From Ectothiorhodospira shaposhnikovii (GTDB taxonomy: Bacteria > Pseudomonadota > Gammaproteobacteria > Ectothiorhodospirales > Ectothiorhodospiraceae): a stretch of 64,000 bases of DNA. The translations under genes were made by a program, and so were the position numbers. The notes beneath the pieces are model-generated. The model saw only the letters and a list, made by a program, of their open reading frames with translations, searched no databases and had not been told where the DNA came from. The stretch is taken from positions 62,001-126,000 of the forward strand of contig NZ_NRSM01000001.1 in assembly GCF_016584105.1 (NCBI RefSeq), given 5' to 3'. This document shows positions 18,329-28,153 of the stretch, one piece after another. The number at the start of each line of letters is the position of its first letter. The stretch's first letter is position 1.

Positions 18329-19996
18329 TCAGGCCCGGCGCAGCCAGGCCAGCAGCAGCATTCCCAGACCGGCAATGCCGGCCAGCCAGGCCGGCCATGG
18401 CGCTCCAGTCATCACCGGTGCCGGTGCCAGGGTCAGGAGCAGGACACCGGAGATCAGCAGACTACCTCCGGCCACCGCCAGGATGGTGGCCCGGTTGCCC
18501 TCCCGGACCTCGGCCCGCAGGGCCTGGAACTGGGCCTTGTCCATGCCTCGCACCCCCACGCCGCGGGCCTGAAGCCGCAGGGCCTCGTGGATCAGACCCG
18601 GCATGTCCGGGGCCTTTTCCAGGATCAGGGGCAGATTGCGCCGGAAGCCCTTGACCAGGGCCCGCACCCCCACCTGCTCGTCCATCCAGCGCTGGATGAA
18701 GGGACGGGCGGTCTGCCACAGATCCAGCTCCGGGTAGAGATCCCGCCCCATGCCTTCGATGTTCAGCAGGGTCTTTTCCAGCAACACCAGCTGGGGCTGG
18801 ACCTCCATGTTGAATCGCCGGGCGGTCTGGAACAGGCGCACCAGCACGTAACCGAAGGAGATGTCCTTGAGGGGCTTTTCGAAAATGGGCTCGCACACGG
18901 TGCGGATGGCCGCCTCCAGCTCCGTGATCCGCACATCCGGCGGCACCCAGCCGGACTCCACGTGCAGCTCCGCCACCCGGGCATAGTCCCGGTTGAAGAA
19001 GGCATAGAAATTTTCCGCCAGATAGCGCTGGTCCGCCGGCGAGAGGGTGCCGACGATGCCGAAATCCACCGCCAGATAGCTGGGGTCCGCCGGATCGGAG
19101 ACATCAATGAAGATGTTGCCCGGGTGCATGTCCGCATGGAAGAAGTTGTGGCGGAACACCTGGGTGAAGAAGATCTCCACCCCCCGCTCCGCCAGCAGCT
19201 TCAGGTCCACCCCCAGGGCCTTGAGGGTAGCCACGTCGGACACCGGTACCCCCTGGATGCGCTCCATCACCATCACGTCCTTGCGGCAGTAATCCCAGAA
19301 CACCTCGGGCATGTAGAGGACGTTGGAGTTCTCGAAGTTGCGGCGGATCTGGGAGGCATTGGCGGCCTCCCGCAGCAGGTCCAGCTCGTCCAGGATGGTC
19401 TGTTCGTACTCGGCCACCACCTCCACCGGTCGCAGCCGCTTGCCCTCGGGCCAGTAGCGCTCGGTCAGCTCGGCGATGACGTACATGAGCTCCACGTCCC
19501 GGCGGATGGCCTTCTCGATATTGGGTCGCACCACCTTGACCACCACACGGCGACCGTCATGCATGACCGCCCCATGGACCTGGGCGATGGAGGCGGAAGC
19601 CATCGGAGTCTCCTCGAAGGAGGCAAACAGGCTCTCGATGGGACGCCCCAGGGATTTCTCGATGATGGCCCGGGCCTGCTCGTTGGGGAACGGCGGCACC
19701 CGGTCCTGGAGTTTGGCCAGTTCCACCGCGATATCCTCGGGCAGCAGGTCCCGCCGGGTGGAAATCATCTGGCCGAACTTGATGAAGATGGGGCCGAGAT
19801 CTTCCAGGGCCCGGCGAATCCGTTCGCCCCGTCCATAGGGCACGGTACGGAACCAGTTCCACGGACCCAGGTAGCGCAAAAAGCGCACGGAGCGCAGTAG
19901 ACGGATCGTCAGCACAACGTCATCCAGCCCGTGGCGGATGAGGACACGATTGATGGTGATCAGTCGAAGCAACTGGGAAGGGTGCAGATGACGCAT
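18329..19996 (-). CDS. ubiB: Ubiquinone biosynthesis accessory kinase/ATPase UbiB
   Basis: A 555-residue UbiB of the ABC1 family, needed for aerobic ubiquinone synthesis. It has KFGQ in the N-terminal extension, ASASIAQVHGA, a HADMHPGNIFI catalytic loop and VDFGIVG, and two hydrophobic helices at the C-terminus that anchor it in the inner membrane. Length matches the family (E. coli 546). It is third in the ubiE-ubiJ-ubiB order seen in many gammaproteobacteria. A second, COQ8-like ABC1 gene is at 11531-12859. Confidence 0.96.
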   Translation of the reverse strand: MRHLHPSQLLRLITINRVLIRHGLDDVVLTIRLLRSVRFLRYLGPWNWFRTVPYGRGERIRRALEDLGPIFIKFGQMISTRRDLLPEDIAVELAKLQDRVPPFPNEQARAIIEKSLGRPIESLFASFEETPMASASIAQVHGAVMHDGRRVVVKVVRPNIEKAIRRDVELMYVIAELTERYWPEGKRLRPVEVVAEYEQTILDELDLLREAANASQIRRNFENSNVLYMPEVFWDYCRKDVMVMERIQGVPVSDVATLKALGVDLKLLAERGVEIFFTQVFRHNFFHADMHPGNIFIDVSDPADPSYLAVDFGIVGTLSPADQRYLAENFYAFFNRDYARVAELHVESGWVPPDVRITELEAAIRTVCEPIFEKPLKDISFGYVLVRLFQTARRFNMEVQPQLVLLEKTLLNIEGMGRDLYPELDLWQTARPFIQRWMDEQVGVRALVKGFRRNLPLILEKAPDMPGLIHEALRLQARGVGVRGMDKAQFQALRAEVREGNRATILAVAGGSLLISGVLLLTLAPAPVMTGAPWPAWLAGIAGLGMLLLAWLRRA

Positions 19997-20014
19997 CGAG
20001 AGTCCTGAATGTTC

Positions 20015-20641
20015 TTATCGCTGGGCCCGTTCCCGGGCTTGTTCCAGGCGCTGGATACGGGCCTGGAGGCGGTCTGCATCGCTGCGCAGACGGTCCACCT
20101 CGTCCATGAAGGCCTCCACCTCGCCCCGGGTGGGCAGGCTGCGGGTCTCCTCCTGCAGGTATTCCTTCACATCCAGGCGCAGGGATTCACGGCTGCGTTG
20201 CAGCCAGGCCGACAGGCCCCGCCAGGCCTCGCCGGCACGATGGGCCACCAGATCACCGGTGAGGCCGGCCAGCAGCTCTTCCCAGTCCAGATCCACCTGC
20301 CGCAGCAGGTCGCTGAAAAGGCGGGCCAGTTGAGGGTCGCCGATCACGCCGACCCCTTCCGGCAACCGGGCGCCGGGCTCCCCCGCCATCAGGCTCGCCA
20401 GGGTGGCGGGGGCACCACTGATGGTCACCCCCGGCTCGCCGTCATACTGTCCCAGCACCTGCAGGTAGTCCTGCGCCGGCACGAAATACAGACACAGATC
20501 CACGCCGGTGACCTGCAGCGCCACCACGCCGCCCCGCAGGGCCGCCAGGCGCTCCCCGCTGTCGGGGTCCAGCGCCAGGTAACGACGGATGGCCTGCTCC
20601 AGCAGGGCCGTAACCAGGGTGGGCGGTGTAGGCATGGGCAT
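20015..20641 (-). CDS. ubiJ: Ubiquinone biosynthesis accessory factor UbiJ (SCP2 domain)
   Basis: A 208-residue protein with an N-terminal SCP2 lipid-binding domain and a C-terminal coiled coil (about 165-206) rich in Glu, Arg and Leu. UbiJ is the lipid-binding scaffold of the soluble Ubi complex that carries hydrophobic intermediates. The ISGAPATLASLMAGE and LFSDLLRQVDLDWEELLAG stretches are typical. It sits between ubiE and ubiB with gaps of only 18-26 bp. The start is ATG 20641 or the second Met at 20635. Confidence 0.93.
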   Translation of the reverse strand: MPMPTPPTLVTALLEQAIRRYLALDPDSGERLAALRGGVVALQVTGVDLCLYFVPAQDYLQVLGQYDGEPGVTISGAPATLASLMAGEPGARLPEGVGVIGDPQLARLFSDLLRQVDLDWEELLAGLTGDLVAHRAGEAWRGLSAWLQRSRESLRLDVKEYLQEETRSLPTRGEVEAFMDEVDRLRSDADRLQARIQRLEQARERAQR

Positions 20642-20667
20642 CTCTCCCGTGGGGCAGACCCGCGGCG

Positions 20668-21417
20668 CTAGAGCTTGTAGCCCTTGTGCAGGGCCACGAT
20701 GCCGCCGGTCAGATTGTGGTAGTCGCAGCGCTCGAAACCGGCCGTCTGCATCATCTGCTTGAGGGTTTCCTGGTCCGGGTGCATGCGGATGCTCTCCGCC
20801 AGATAGCGGTAGCTGTCCGCGTCTCCCGCCACCACCTTGCCCATCAGCGGCAGGGCCTTGAAGCTGTAGACATCGTAGACCGACTGCAGGGGCTTGCTGG
20901 TGGGCTGGGAGAACTCCAGCACCAGCAGCTTGCCGCCGGGACGCAGCACCCGCAGCATGGAACGCAGGGCGGCGTTCTTGTCGGTGACGTTGCGCAGGCC
21001 GAAGGCGATGGTGATGAGATCAAAATAGTCGTCGGGGTACGGCAGGCATTCCGCGTTGCCCTGGACGTAGTTGATGTTGCCCACCAGCCCCTCGTCGATC
21101 AGCCGGGCACGGCCGCAGGCGAGCATGGAGGCGTTGATGTCGCACAGCACCACCCGACCGGTGGGACCGACAATGCGGGAAAAACGGGAGGTCAGGTCGC
21201 CGGTGCCGCCGGCCAGGTCCAGGATCTTCTGACCGGGACGGGCCGCGGCCACCTCGATGGTGAACCGCTTCCAGATCCGGTGAATCCCCATGGACATGAG
21301 GTCGTTCATGACGTCGTACCGGCTGGCCACGGAATGGAACACCTGCCCCACCCGTTTGACCTTGTCCTGCACCGGCACCCGTTCGTAGCCGAAATCAGTG
21401 GTGTTGTCGTCGGACAT
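20668..21417 (-). CDS. ubiE: Ubiquinone/menaquinone C-methyltransferase UbiE
   Basis: A 249-residue SAM methyltransferase acting on the benzoquinol (and demethylmenaquinol) ring. It shows family signatures [31 protein letters not shown] (SAM motif I), [14 protein letters not shown], and FGLRNVTDK. The frame is open to 21528; ATG 21417 ([10 protein letters not shown]) gives the usual N-terminus. It is the first ubi gene and lies 14 bp after a DUF971 gene in the same direction, so the operon may include hslVU-DUF971-ubiEJB. Confidence 0.97.
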   Translation of the reverse strand: MSDDNTTDFGYERVPVQDKVKRVGQVFHSVASRYDVMNDLMSMGIHRIWKRFTIEVAAARPGQKILDLAGGTGDLTSRFSRIVGPTGRVVLCDINASMLACGRARLIDEGLVGNINYVQGNAECLPYPDDYFDLITIAFGLRNVTDKNAALRSMLRVLRPGGKLLVLEFSQPTSKPLQSVYDVYSFKALPLMGKVVAGDADSYRYLAESIRMHPDQETLKQMMQTAGFERCDYHNLTGGIVALHKGYKL

Positions 21418-21431
21418 GCATGCTCCAGTTA

Positions 21432-21788
21432 TCAGCCCTGGCGCTGGTGGCCGGCGGCCTCCAGTCGCTCCAGATAGGTTTGCCACAGCCGGGCCTGATC
21501 GACGCCCAACCGGTAAAGATATTCCCAATCGTAGATGCCGGTATCGTGCCCATCGGAGAACACCAGCTTGATGCCGTAGTTGCCCACAGGCTCGATGCCG
21601 GTGATGGTCACGGCTTCCTTGCCCACCTGCAGCACTTCCTGGCCGGGACCATGGCCGGTCACCTCGGCGGAAGGGGAGTAAACCCGCAGGAATTCGCAGC
21701 TGAGCCGGTGGCTCTCACCGTCGGCGTAGACCATTTCCAGCATCCGCGCCTGACGGTGCAGGCGGATGTCGGTGGGGCGATGTTTCAC
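21432..21788 (-). CDS. DUF971 (gamma-butyrobetaine hydroxylase-like N-terminal domain) protein
   Basis: A 118-residue stand-alone DUF971 protein with the core [18 protein letters not shown], and [24 protein letters not shown]. In eukaryotic butyrobetaine hydroxylases this domain binds zinc; here the expected cysteine ligands are not obvious. Stand-alone forms are frequently linked to iron-sulfur proteins or to hslVU/ubiE in gammaproteobacteria, as in this run. Function unknown. It begins 21 bp after hslU. Confidence 0.88.
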   Translation of the reverse strand: MKHRPTDIRLHRQARMLEMVYADGESHRLSCEFLRVYSPSAEVTGHGPGQEVLQVGKEAVTITGIEPVGNYGIKLVFSDGHDTGIYDWEYLYRLGVDQARLWQTYLERLEAAGHQRQG

Positions 21789-21809
21789 GGCACGTTCCTC
21801 CCGCGGGGC

Positions 21810-23150
21810 TCACAGGATGTAGCGGCTCAGGTCCTCGTCCTGCACCAGTTCGCCCAGACGCTCGCTCACATAGGCGGCATCGATGATCAGGGGGCTGCTG
21901 CAGTCTGGGGCCTCGTAGGAGATCTTCTCCAGCACCCGCTCCATGACCGTATGCAGGCGCCGGGCACCGATGTTCTCGGTACGCTCGTTCACCTGGAAGG
22001 CGATCTCGCCCAGGCGGCGCACACCGTCCTCGGTGAATTCCACGGTAACGCCCTCGGTGGCCAGCAGGGCCGCATACTGTTCGGTGAGGGAGGCGCGGGG
22101 TTCGGTGAGGATGCGCACGAAATCCTCGGCGGTGAGGGCCTCCAGTTCCACCCGGATGGGCAGACGACCCTGCAGTTCCGGGATCAGATCCGAGGGCTTG
22201 GCCAGGTGGAAGGCCCCGGAAGCGATGAACAGGATGTGGTCGGTATGCACGGAACCGAACTTGGTGGAGACGGTGCAGCCTTCCACCAGGGGCAGCAGAT
22301 CCCGCTGCACCCCTTCCCGGGAGACGTCGGCGCCGCTGTATTCACCGCGACGGACCACCTTGTCGATCTCGTCGAGGAAGACGATGCCGTTCTGCTCCAC
22401 ATGGGAGACGGCCCGCAGCTTGATGTCGTCCTCGTTCACCAGGCGGGCGGCCTCCTCGTCGGTGATGAGCTTGAAGGCCTCGGCGACCTTCAGCTTGCGG
22501 GTGCGGGTGCGCTGTCCGCCCAGGTTCTGGAACAGACCCTGCAGCTGGTTGGCCATGTCTTCCATCCCCGGCGGGGTCATGATCTCCACCCCCGGCGGCA
22601 GGGCCTGGACCTGGATCTCGATCTCCTTGTCATCCAGCTTGCCTTCCCGCAGGCGCTTGCGGAATTTCTGCCGGGTCTCGGAATCGGCGCCCCGGGACGG
22701 GGTATCGTCGGCCATGAAGCCGCCGCTGCCGCGCGGCGGCGGCAGCAGGGCATCCAGGATGCGTTCCTCGGCGGCCTCCTCGGCCCGGTGGCGCATCTTG
22801 TCCATCTCCTGCTCCCGCAGCATCTTGACGGCGGCATCCACCAGATCCCGGATGATGGATTCCACGTCCCGGCCCACATAGCCCACCTCGGTGAACTTGG
22901 TGGCCTCCACCTTGATGAAGGGGGCATTGGCCAGGCGGGCCAGGCGGCGGGCGATCTCGGTCTTGCCCACACCGGTGGGGCCGATCATGAGGATGTTCTT
23001 GGGCGTGACCTCGCGGGCCAGGGCCGCGGGCAACTGCTGGCGGCGCCAGCGATTGCGCAGGGCGATGGCCACCGCCTTCTTGGCGGCATCCTGACCAACG
23101 ATGAAACGGTCCAGCTCCTGAACGATTTCGCGGGGGGTCATTTCAGTCAT
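21810..23150 (-). CDS. hslU: ATP-dependent protease ATPase subunit HslU
   Basis: A 446-residue AAA+ unfoldase that feeds substrates into the HslV peptidase. It has Walker [14 protein letters not shown] near residue 57, the [14 protein letters not shown] pore-region sequence, Walker [11 protein letters not shown], an I-domain with a long charged insertion, and the C-terminal DLSRYIL tail that docks into HslV. Full length compared with E. coli (443). It is 46 bp downstream of hslV. Confidence 0.98.
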   Translation of the reverse strand: MTEMTPREIVQELDRFIVGQDAAKKAVAIALRNRWRRQQLPAALAREVTPKNILMIGPTGVGKTEIARRLARLANAPFIKVEATKFTEVGYVGRDVESIIRDLVDAAVKMLREQEMDKMRHRAEEAAEERILDALLPPPRGSGGFMADDTPSRGADSETRQKFRKRLREGKLDDKEIEIQVQALPPGVEIMTPPGMEDMANQLQGLFQNLGGQRTRTRKLKVAEAFKLITDEEAARLVNEDDIKLRAVSHVEQNGIVFLDEIDKVVRRGEYSGADVSREGVQRDLLPLVEGCTVSTKFGSVHTDHILFIASGAFHLAKPSDLIPELQGRLPIRVELEALTAEDFVRILTEPRASLTEQYAALLATEGVTVEFTEDGVRRLGEIAFQVNERTENIGARRLHTVMERVLEKISYEAPDCSSPLIIDAAYVSERLGELVQDEDLSRYIL

Positions 23151-23196
23151 GGCACATCTCTTTACGCTGACACGGGGGGCTGTGATCCGCCGGGGA

Positions 23197-23733
23197 TCAC
23201 AGTTCCTCGATGGTCAGGTGGCGATTGGTGTAGATACAGATGTCGGCGGCGATGTTGAGGGATTTTTCGGTGATCTCCCGGGCCGACAGTTCGGTATTCT
23301 CGTACAGGGCACGGGCGGCGGACTGGGCGAACGGGCCGCCGGAGCCGATGGCGATGATGCCGTCTTCCGGCTCGATCACGTCACCGTTGCCGGAAATGAT
23401 CAGGGAGTTGTCCTTGTCGGCCACCGCCAGCAGGGCCTCCAGGCGGCGCAGGGACCGTTCGGTGCGCCAGTCCTTGGCCAGTTCCACGGCGGCACGCAGC
23501 AGGTTGCCGCTGTATTTCTCCAGCTTGCCCTCGAAGCGCTCGAACAGGGTGAAGGCGTCGGCGGTGCCCCCGGCAAAACCGGCCACCACCCGATCATGGT
23601 GCAGGCGCCGGACCTTGCGGGCATTGCCCTTCATGATGGTGTTGCCCAAAGAGACCTGCCCGTCCCCACCCAGGGCGACCTGCCCGTTGCGGCGCACGGA
23701 GACAATGGTGGTACCACGGAACTGTTCCAAGGG
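23197..23733 (-). CDS. hslV: ATP-dependent protease peptidase subunit HslV
   Basis: A 178-residue Ntn-type peptidase. After a short propeptide MEQFRG the mature enzyme begins TTIVSVRR, whose first threonine is the catalytic nucleophile; [15 protein letters not shown] and [14 protein letters not shown] follow. I place the start at TTG 23733, because GAGGAG lies 7 nt upstream and the resulting propeptide matches other HslV proteins; an in-frame GTG at 23745 overlaps that ribosome site. Operon with hslU. Confidence 0.96.
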   Translation of the reverse strand, partial: PLEQFRGTTIVSVRRNGQVALGGDGQVSLGNTIMKGNARKVRRLHHDRVVAGFAGGTADAFTLFERFEGKLEKYSGNLLRAAVELAKDWRTERSLRRLEALLAVADKDNSLIISGNGDVIEPEDGIIAIGSGGPFAQSAARALYENTELSAREITEKSLNIAADICIYTNRHLTIEEL

Positions 23734-23808
23734 GAGACTCCTCACGTCTTGATGCCGACGACTGAGGGGGCATTGTAACGGAACTGGGGCGCGAGGGGAG
23801 AAGGGTGG

Positions 23809-24735
23809 TCAGGTGTTTTGCTTTTGCCGCCGCGCCCGGGGATGGGCGGCATCATAGACCTGGGCCAGATGCTGGTAATCCAGGTGCGTATAGATCTGCG
23901 TGGTACCGATGTCCGCATGTCCCAGCAGCTCCTGCACCGCGCGCAGATCCTGGGACGATTCCAGCATATGGCTGGCAAAGGAATGGCGCAGCAGGTGGGG
24001 ATGCACATGCCGCTCCAGCCCCTGGGTCAGGGCGCGGCGGGCCATCCGCTTCTGGATGGCGCGGGGCGTCAGGCGCCGGCCATGGCGAGCCACGAACAGG
24101 GCAGGCTCGTCCACCGCGGCCCACTGGGAGCGCACCCGCAACCAGGCCGCCAGCGCCTCCCTCGCCTTGCGGCCCACCGGCACCTGACGCACCTTGCGTC
24201 CCTTGCCCAGCACCCGCACCATGCCGTCCGCCAGGTCCAGCTGGGTACAGTCCAGGGAAGTCAATTCCGACAGACGCAGCCCCGAGGAATAGAACAGCTC
24301 AAGCACCGCCCGGTCACGCACCGCCGGCAGGCTGTCGCCGGGAATCTCCAGCAACCGCCCCACCTCCTCCACATCCAGCACTTCGGGCAACTTGCGGGGG
24401 GTCTTGGGTGCTCTCACCCCCTGGGCCGGATTGGCCCCCACCACACCCTCGCGAATGAGGAAATTGAAAAATCCCCGCACGGAAGACAGCAGACGCTGCA
24501 AACTGCGCCCGGAGGCACCGGCCCGGTGCCGGGCCGCCACCAGGGCGCGAATGTCATGGACAGTCACACGGGACCAGTCCGGCCCGGCGCCGGGGAACAG
24601 GACATGGCCGCGCAGGACCATCAGGTCCCGCCGGTAATTGCTCACCGTATGGGGGGAGCAGGCCCGTTCACGGGCCAGATGGTTCAGATAGGCCTGGATG
24701 CGGCCATCCAGGGGGGCGTCATCGGGCGTGCTCAT
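23809..24735 (-). CDS. xerC: Tyrosine recombinase XerC
   Basis: A 308-residue site-specific recombinase that acts with XerD to resolve chromosome dimers at dif. The N-terminal SAM-like domain includes ERACSPHTVSNYRRDL. The catalytic domain shows the arginine in SSGLRLSELTSL, HLLRHSFASHML, LGHADIGTTQIYTH with the nucleophilic tyrosine. ATG 24735 lies within the DUF484 stop (4-bp overlap), the order dapF-DUF484-xerC being conserved in gammaproteobacteria. The frame is open far upstream but without family sequence. Confidence 0.96.
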   Translation of the reverse strand: MSTPDDAPLDGRIQAYLNHLARERACSPHTVSNYRRDLMVLRGHVLFPGAGPDWSRVTVHDIRALVAARHRAGASGRSLQRLLSSVRGFFNFLIREGVVGANPAQGVRAPKTPRKLPEVLDVEEVGRLLEIPGDSLPAVRDRAVLELFYSSGLRLSELTSLDCTQLDLADGMVRVLGKGRKVRQVPVGRKAREALAAWLRVRSQWAAVDEPALFVARHGRRLTPRAIQKRMARRALTQGLERHVHPHLLRHSFASHMLESSQDLRAVQELLGHADIGTTQIYTHLDYQHLAQVYDAAHPRARRQKQNT

Positions 24736-25430
24736 CCCGCGGCCAGACGATGACCCACCGCGTGGGAGAGGATCTCGCCCAGATAATCCAGGAACAGGGT
24801 ACCCATACCGGGATGGAAACGGGCACCATCCCGGCTGCCCAGTCCCAGCACCCCCAGGGGACGGGTCCCTTCCAGCAGGGGTACGGCAACGGCGGAATGC
24901 AGCGACTTGCCCTCGTCCTCGGGGAACAGGGCCCTGAACTGGGCGGCGGACAGTCTTCCGCACAGGGGACGGCGGGTTTCGAAGAGCTTGTCGAAACTGC
25001 GCATGGCCGGGTCATCGGGAGCGGTGAAGTGAAGGCCCCTTTGCGGATCTCCGTACAGGCGCACCACCACCGCATCGGCCCGGAATTCGTTACGCAACTG
25101 TTCCTGGGTGGTGGCCAGCACCGCATCCAGGCTGTCCGCCTCCATCAGCCCCAGGGCCAGCTGATGCAGGCGCTGGCTCAGGCGCTCGTTCTCCCGCGCC
25201 ACCTGCACCAGATCCATCAGCTTGCGCTCCAGCCCTCGGTTGCGTTCCCGCAACAGCCCGATCTGACGTTCGATCAGGGACACCGCGTCACCGCAGGGAT
25301 GGGGCACGCGCATCACCTCCAGCAGGAGAAGATGACGTTCGAAGAAGTCGGGATGGGCGCGCAGATAGGATTCCACGGCCATTTCGGAGAGGGTCTCGTC
25401 CGCGAGAGCCCCCTTGTCGGATATACTCAT
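24732..25430 (-). CDS. DUF484 (GAF-like) protein
   Basis: A 232-residue DUF484/YigA-family protein. The N-terminal helical part contains [15 protein letters not shown] and a coiled coil of [13 protein letters not shown] type; the C-terminal half is GAF-like with [21 protein letters not shown]. Function unknown; it is nearly always between dapF and xerC, as here, with ATGA overlaps at both ends (4 bp each). A role connected with recombination or division has been proposed only from context. Confidence 0.92.
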   Translation of the reverse strand: MSISDKGALADETLSEMAVESYLRAHPDFFERHLLLLEVMRVPHPCGDAVSLIERQIGLLRERNRGLERKLMDLVQVARENERLSQRLHQLALGLMEADSLDAVLATTQEQLRNEFRADAVVVRLYGDPQRGLHFTAPDDPAMRSFDKLFETRRPLCGRLSAAQFRALFPEDEGKSLHSAVAVPLLEGTRPLGVLGLGSRDGARFHPGMGTLFLDYLGEILSHAVGHRLAAG

Positions 25431-26263
25431 AGTTCGATGGTCCCCGTAAAGACCGAGGTGGCGGGACCGGTCATGAAGACCGGGTCGTCTTCGCGACCGG
25501 CCCACTGTATCACAAGCCGGCCACCCGGCAGATCCACGTTCACCCGATCCTCCAGCAGACCCTGAATCCGGCCGGCAACGACGGCGGCGCAGGCCCCCGT
25601 GCCGCAGGCCAGGGTCTCGCCGGCACCGCGTTCATAGACCCGCAGACGGATATGGGTGGGAGACACCACCTCCATGAAGCCGGCGTTCACCCGCCGGGGA
25701 AAACGGGGGTGCCCCTCGATGGCCGGCCCCAGGCGGGCCACCTCGGCGGTCTGGACGTTATCCACCCGCAGCACCGCATGGGGATTGCCCATGGAGACGG
25801 CACCGATTTCCAGGGCCTGATCATTCACCGTCAGGGTGTACCAGGGTGCCGCCTTGTCGGCCTCGAAAGGGATCTCCCAGGGGGTCAGACGGGGCGGCCC
25901 CATGTCGACGATCACCTGTCCGTCCGCCTCCACCTGCAGGGTGATGAGTCCGGCGGCGGTTTCCACCGGGATCCGGGTCTCTCCGGTCAGCCCCTGATCG
26001 CGGACGAACACGGCAAAGCAGCGGGCACCGTTGCCGCACTGCTCCACCTCGTTGCCATCGGCATTGAAGATGCGATAGCGAAAGGCCGCCCGGGACGGGT
26101 CAGAGGGCGACTCCACCATCAGCACCTGGTCGCAGCCGACCCCCAGGCGCCGATGGGCCAGGAACCGGACATGGTCCGGGGTGAGACGGACCTGTCGGCG
26201 CACGCCGTCGATGACGACGAAGTCGTTGCCCAGTCCATGCATTTTCGTGAATCGGATCATCAT
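25427..26263 (-). CDS. dapF: Diaminopimelate epimerase
   Basis: A 278-residue cofactor-independent racemase converting LL-DAP to meso-DAP for lysine and peptidoglycan. Both catalytic cysteines are in place: one in [13 protein letters not shown] (about residue 75) and one in [13 protein letters not shown] (about residue 220). The start [13 protein letters not shown] is canonical. Either of two adjacent ATGs could begin it. In relatives lysA and lptM lie directly upstream; here they are 11.7 kb away, with other genes in between. Confidence 0.97.
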   Translation of the reverse strand: MMIRFTKMHGLGNDFVVIDGVRRQVRLTPDHVRFLAHRRLGVGCDQVLMVESPSDPSRAAFRYRIFNADGNEVEQCGNGARCFAVFVRDQGLTGETRIPVETAAGLITLQVEADGQVIVDMGPPRLTPWEIPFEADKAAPWYTLTVNDQALEIGAVSMGNPHAVLRVDNVQTAEVARLGPAIEGHPRFPRRVNAGFMEVVSPTHIRLRVYERGAGETLACGTGACAAVVAGRIQGLLEDRVNVDLPGGRLVIQWAGREDDPVFMTGPATSVFTGTIEL

Positions 26264-26379
26264 GGCAGGGAGATTAAAGGCTTGGCGGGCTGCTGGGAAG
26301 CACTTGAGCAGGACAAAAAGGTGACGCTCGCGCCCAATTTTGTCACCCTGTCAAAAGGCCCCGACCAAGGGAGCATCCC

Positions 26380-27378
26380 ATGACTGCATTTGCACCCCTG
26401 CCCCACCCCCACACTGCCGACGGCAACCTGCGCCGGGTCGGCGTGGAAATGGAGATGGCCGACATCTCCCTGGACACCATCGCCGATATCATCATCGACG
26501 GTTTCGGTGGCGAGCAGCACCGCCTTTCCCCGTTCGAGCAGACAATCACCGGCACCCGCTTCGGTGATTTTCAGCTGGAACTGGACAGCAGCCTGCTCAA
26601 GCGCCGTGAATACCTGGATTACCTGGAAAGCATGGGCGTTACGGTGGACCGGGAGGCAGAACCCGGCACCCTGGAGCGCACCCTGGCGGAAGTGGCGGGG
26701 CTGATCGTCCCCCACGAAGTGGTCGCCCCGCCCATCCCCCATGACGCCCTGCCGGAACTTGACCAGTTGCGGGCACGTCTTCGCGCGGCCGGAGCCAGGG
26801 GCACCCACGCCTCCCTGGTCTATGCCTTCGGCCTGCAACTCAACCTGGAACTGGCCCGGCAGGATGTCGATTCCATCCTGCGGCACCTGCAGGCCTTCCT
26901 GCTGCTCTATGACTGGTTGCTGGAAGAGGCACAGACGGACCTGTCCCGGCGCCTGACACCCTTCGTGGAGCCCTTCCCCCCCGGCTGGGGGCAGCGCATC
27001 CTGCAACCGGACTATGCCCCGGATCTGGAACGGCTCATCGACGACTACCTGACCGACAACCCCACCCGCAACCGTCCCCTGGACATGCTGCCCCTGTTCG
27101 CCCACCTGTCTCCCGGGCAGATCGAGGCGGCACCGGTGGAACATCACCTGATCCGCCCCCGGCCCACCTTCCACTATCGCCTGCCGGACTGCCGGATCGA
27201 CGAGCCGGACTGGAACCTGAGCGTGCCCTGGAACGGCTGGGTGGCGGTGGAGCGCCTGGCGGAAGATCCCCCACGCCTGGCGGCCATGGCCCATGCCTAT
27301 CTGAACCGGCCCGAGGAGACCCTGGTGGACAAGGGACGCCGCTGGGCCACCCAGGTGAGTGAGTGGCTGAGGAGCTGA
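26380..27378 (+). CDS. Amidoligase-family protein (glutamine synthetase-like fold)
   Basis: A 332-residue protein resembling the Amidoligase_2 family: an opening VGVEMEMADISLDTIADII with the acidic metal-binding pair, GDFQLELDSS, a middle ASLVYAFGLQLNLEL, and a C-terminal helical part. Amidoligases join amino groups to carboxylates using ATP. It is followed one base later by a class I glutamine-amidotransferase-like gene, a pairing reported for this family in comparative genomics (Iyer, Aravind and co-workers). The product is unknown; synthesis and hydrolysis of a gamma-glutamyl-like amide is a reasonable guess. Confidence 0.8.
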   Translation: MTAFAPLPHPHTADGNLRRVGVEMEMADISLDTIADIIIDGFGGEQHRLSPFEQTITGTRFGDFQLELDSSLLKRREYLDYLESMGVTVDREAEPGTLERTLAEVAGLIVPHEVVAPPIPHDALPELDQLRARLRAAGARGTHASLVYAFGLQLNLELARQDVDSILRHLQAFLLLYDWLLEEAQTDLSRRLTPFVEPFPPGWGQRILQPDYAPDLERLIDDYLTDNPTRNRPLDMLPLFAHLSPGQIEAAPVEHHLIRPRPTFHYRLPDCRIDEPDWNLSVPWNGWVAVERLAEDPPRLAAMAHAYLNRPEETLVDKGRRWATQVSEWLRS

Positions 27379-27379
27379 C

Positions 27380-28153
27380 ATGGCACGCAGACCTCGTATC
27401 GGCGTCACCGGCCCCGACCAGGGGGGCATGGCGGCCTGGCTGATGACCGCCTGGTGCATCCTGCGGGCCGGGGGCCGACCATTGCGGATCACCCCTGCCC
27501 GTCCCCATGACGGCACCGGCCTGGATGGCCTGGTAATCGGCGGCGGCGCCGACGTGGATCCGGCCCTGTACGGCCAGGACCCGCTGAGCCTGATCCGGGA
27601 GATCGAGACCACCGAGCGCGGCGGACGGCAACGACTGCTGGGGTTCGTGTTCTACCCCCTGCTATGGCTGCTGCGACGGACCCTTTTCACCCGCCTGGAA
27701 GGCGAGGATCAGGGCCGGGATCGATTGGAAGAGGCCCTGATCCGTACCGCCCGGGAACACGACCTGCCGGTGCTGGGCATCTGCCGGGGCATGCAGCTGC
27801 TGAACGTGGTTCATGGCGGCACGCTGCACCAGGAGCTGAGCGGTTTCTACCAGGAATGTCCCCAGGTACGCAGCATCCTGCCTCGCAAGCAGGTGACGCT
27901 GGAACCGGACTGCCACCTGGCCCAACTGGTGGGGCCAAAACCCCTGGCGGTGAATGCCCTGCACAACCAGGCGGTGGATCGCCTGGGGCAAGGAGTCATC
28001 ATCGCCGGAAGGGAACCCAGCGGCGTGGTCCAGGCCATCGAGGTACAGGACGGCGCGATGGCCATCGGGGTGCAGTGGCATCCGGAGTTCCTGCCCCACA
28101 AGGTAAGGCACCAGGCCCTGTTCCGGGGATTGGTGGACGCGGCAAAGAGATAG
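27380..28153 (+). CDS. Class I glutamine amidotransferase / peptidase C26 (PuuD-like)
   Basis: A 257-residue hydrolase related to gamma-glutamyl-GABA hydrolase PuuD. The nucleophile cysteine is in GICRGMQLLNV (about residue 132), the histidine and glutamate in QWHPEF near the end, and GGGADVDPALYG forms the oxyanion-region loop. An insertion of about 30 residues with a hydrophobic FYPLLWLLRRTLF stretch is unusual. The start is 1 bp after the amidoligase stop, so coexpression is expected. It abuts convergent msrA without any spacer. Confidence 0.85.
   Translation: MARRPRIGVTGPDQGGMAAWLMTAWCILRAGGRPLRITPARPHDGTGLDGLVIGGGADVDPALYGQDPLSLIREIETTERGGRQRLLGFVFYPLLWLLRRTLFTRLEGEDQGRDRLEEALIRTAREHDLPVLGICRGMQLLNVVHGGTLHQELSGFYQECPQVRSILPRKQVTLEPDCHLAQLVGPKPLAVNALHNQAVDRLGQGVIIAGREPSGVVQAIEVQDGAMAIGVQWHPEFLPHKVRHQALFRGLVDAAKR

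Noticed and set aside
18155-19900. A 581-codon plus-strand frame opposite ubiB
   Set aside because: Low-complexity translation and complete overlap with ubiB; no ribosome site or known domain.
21420-23258. A 612-codon open frame on the plus strand opposite hslU and DUF971
   Set aside because: It is a GC-rich antisense shadow: His/Gln/Gly-rich translation with no family motif, fully covered by well-recognised minus-strand genes.
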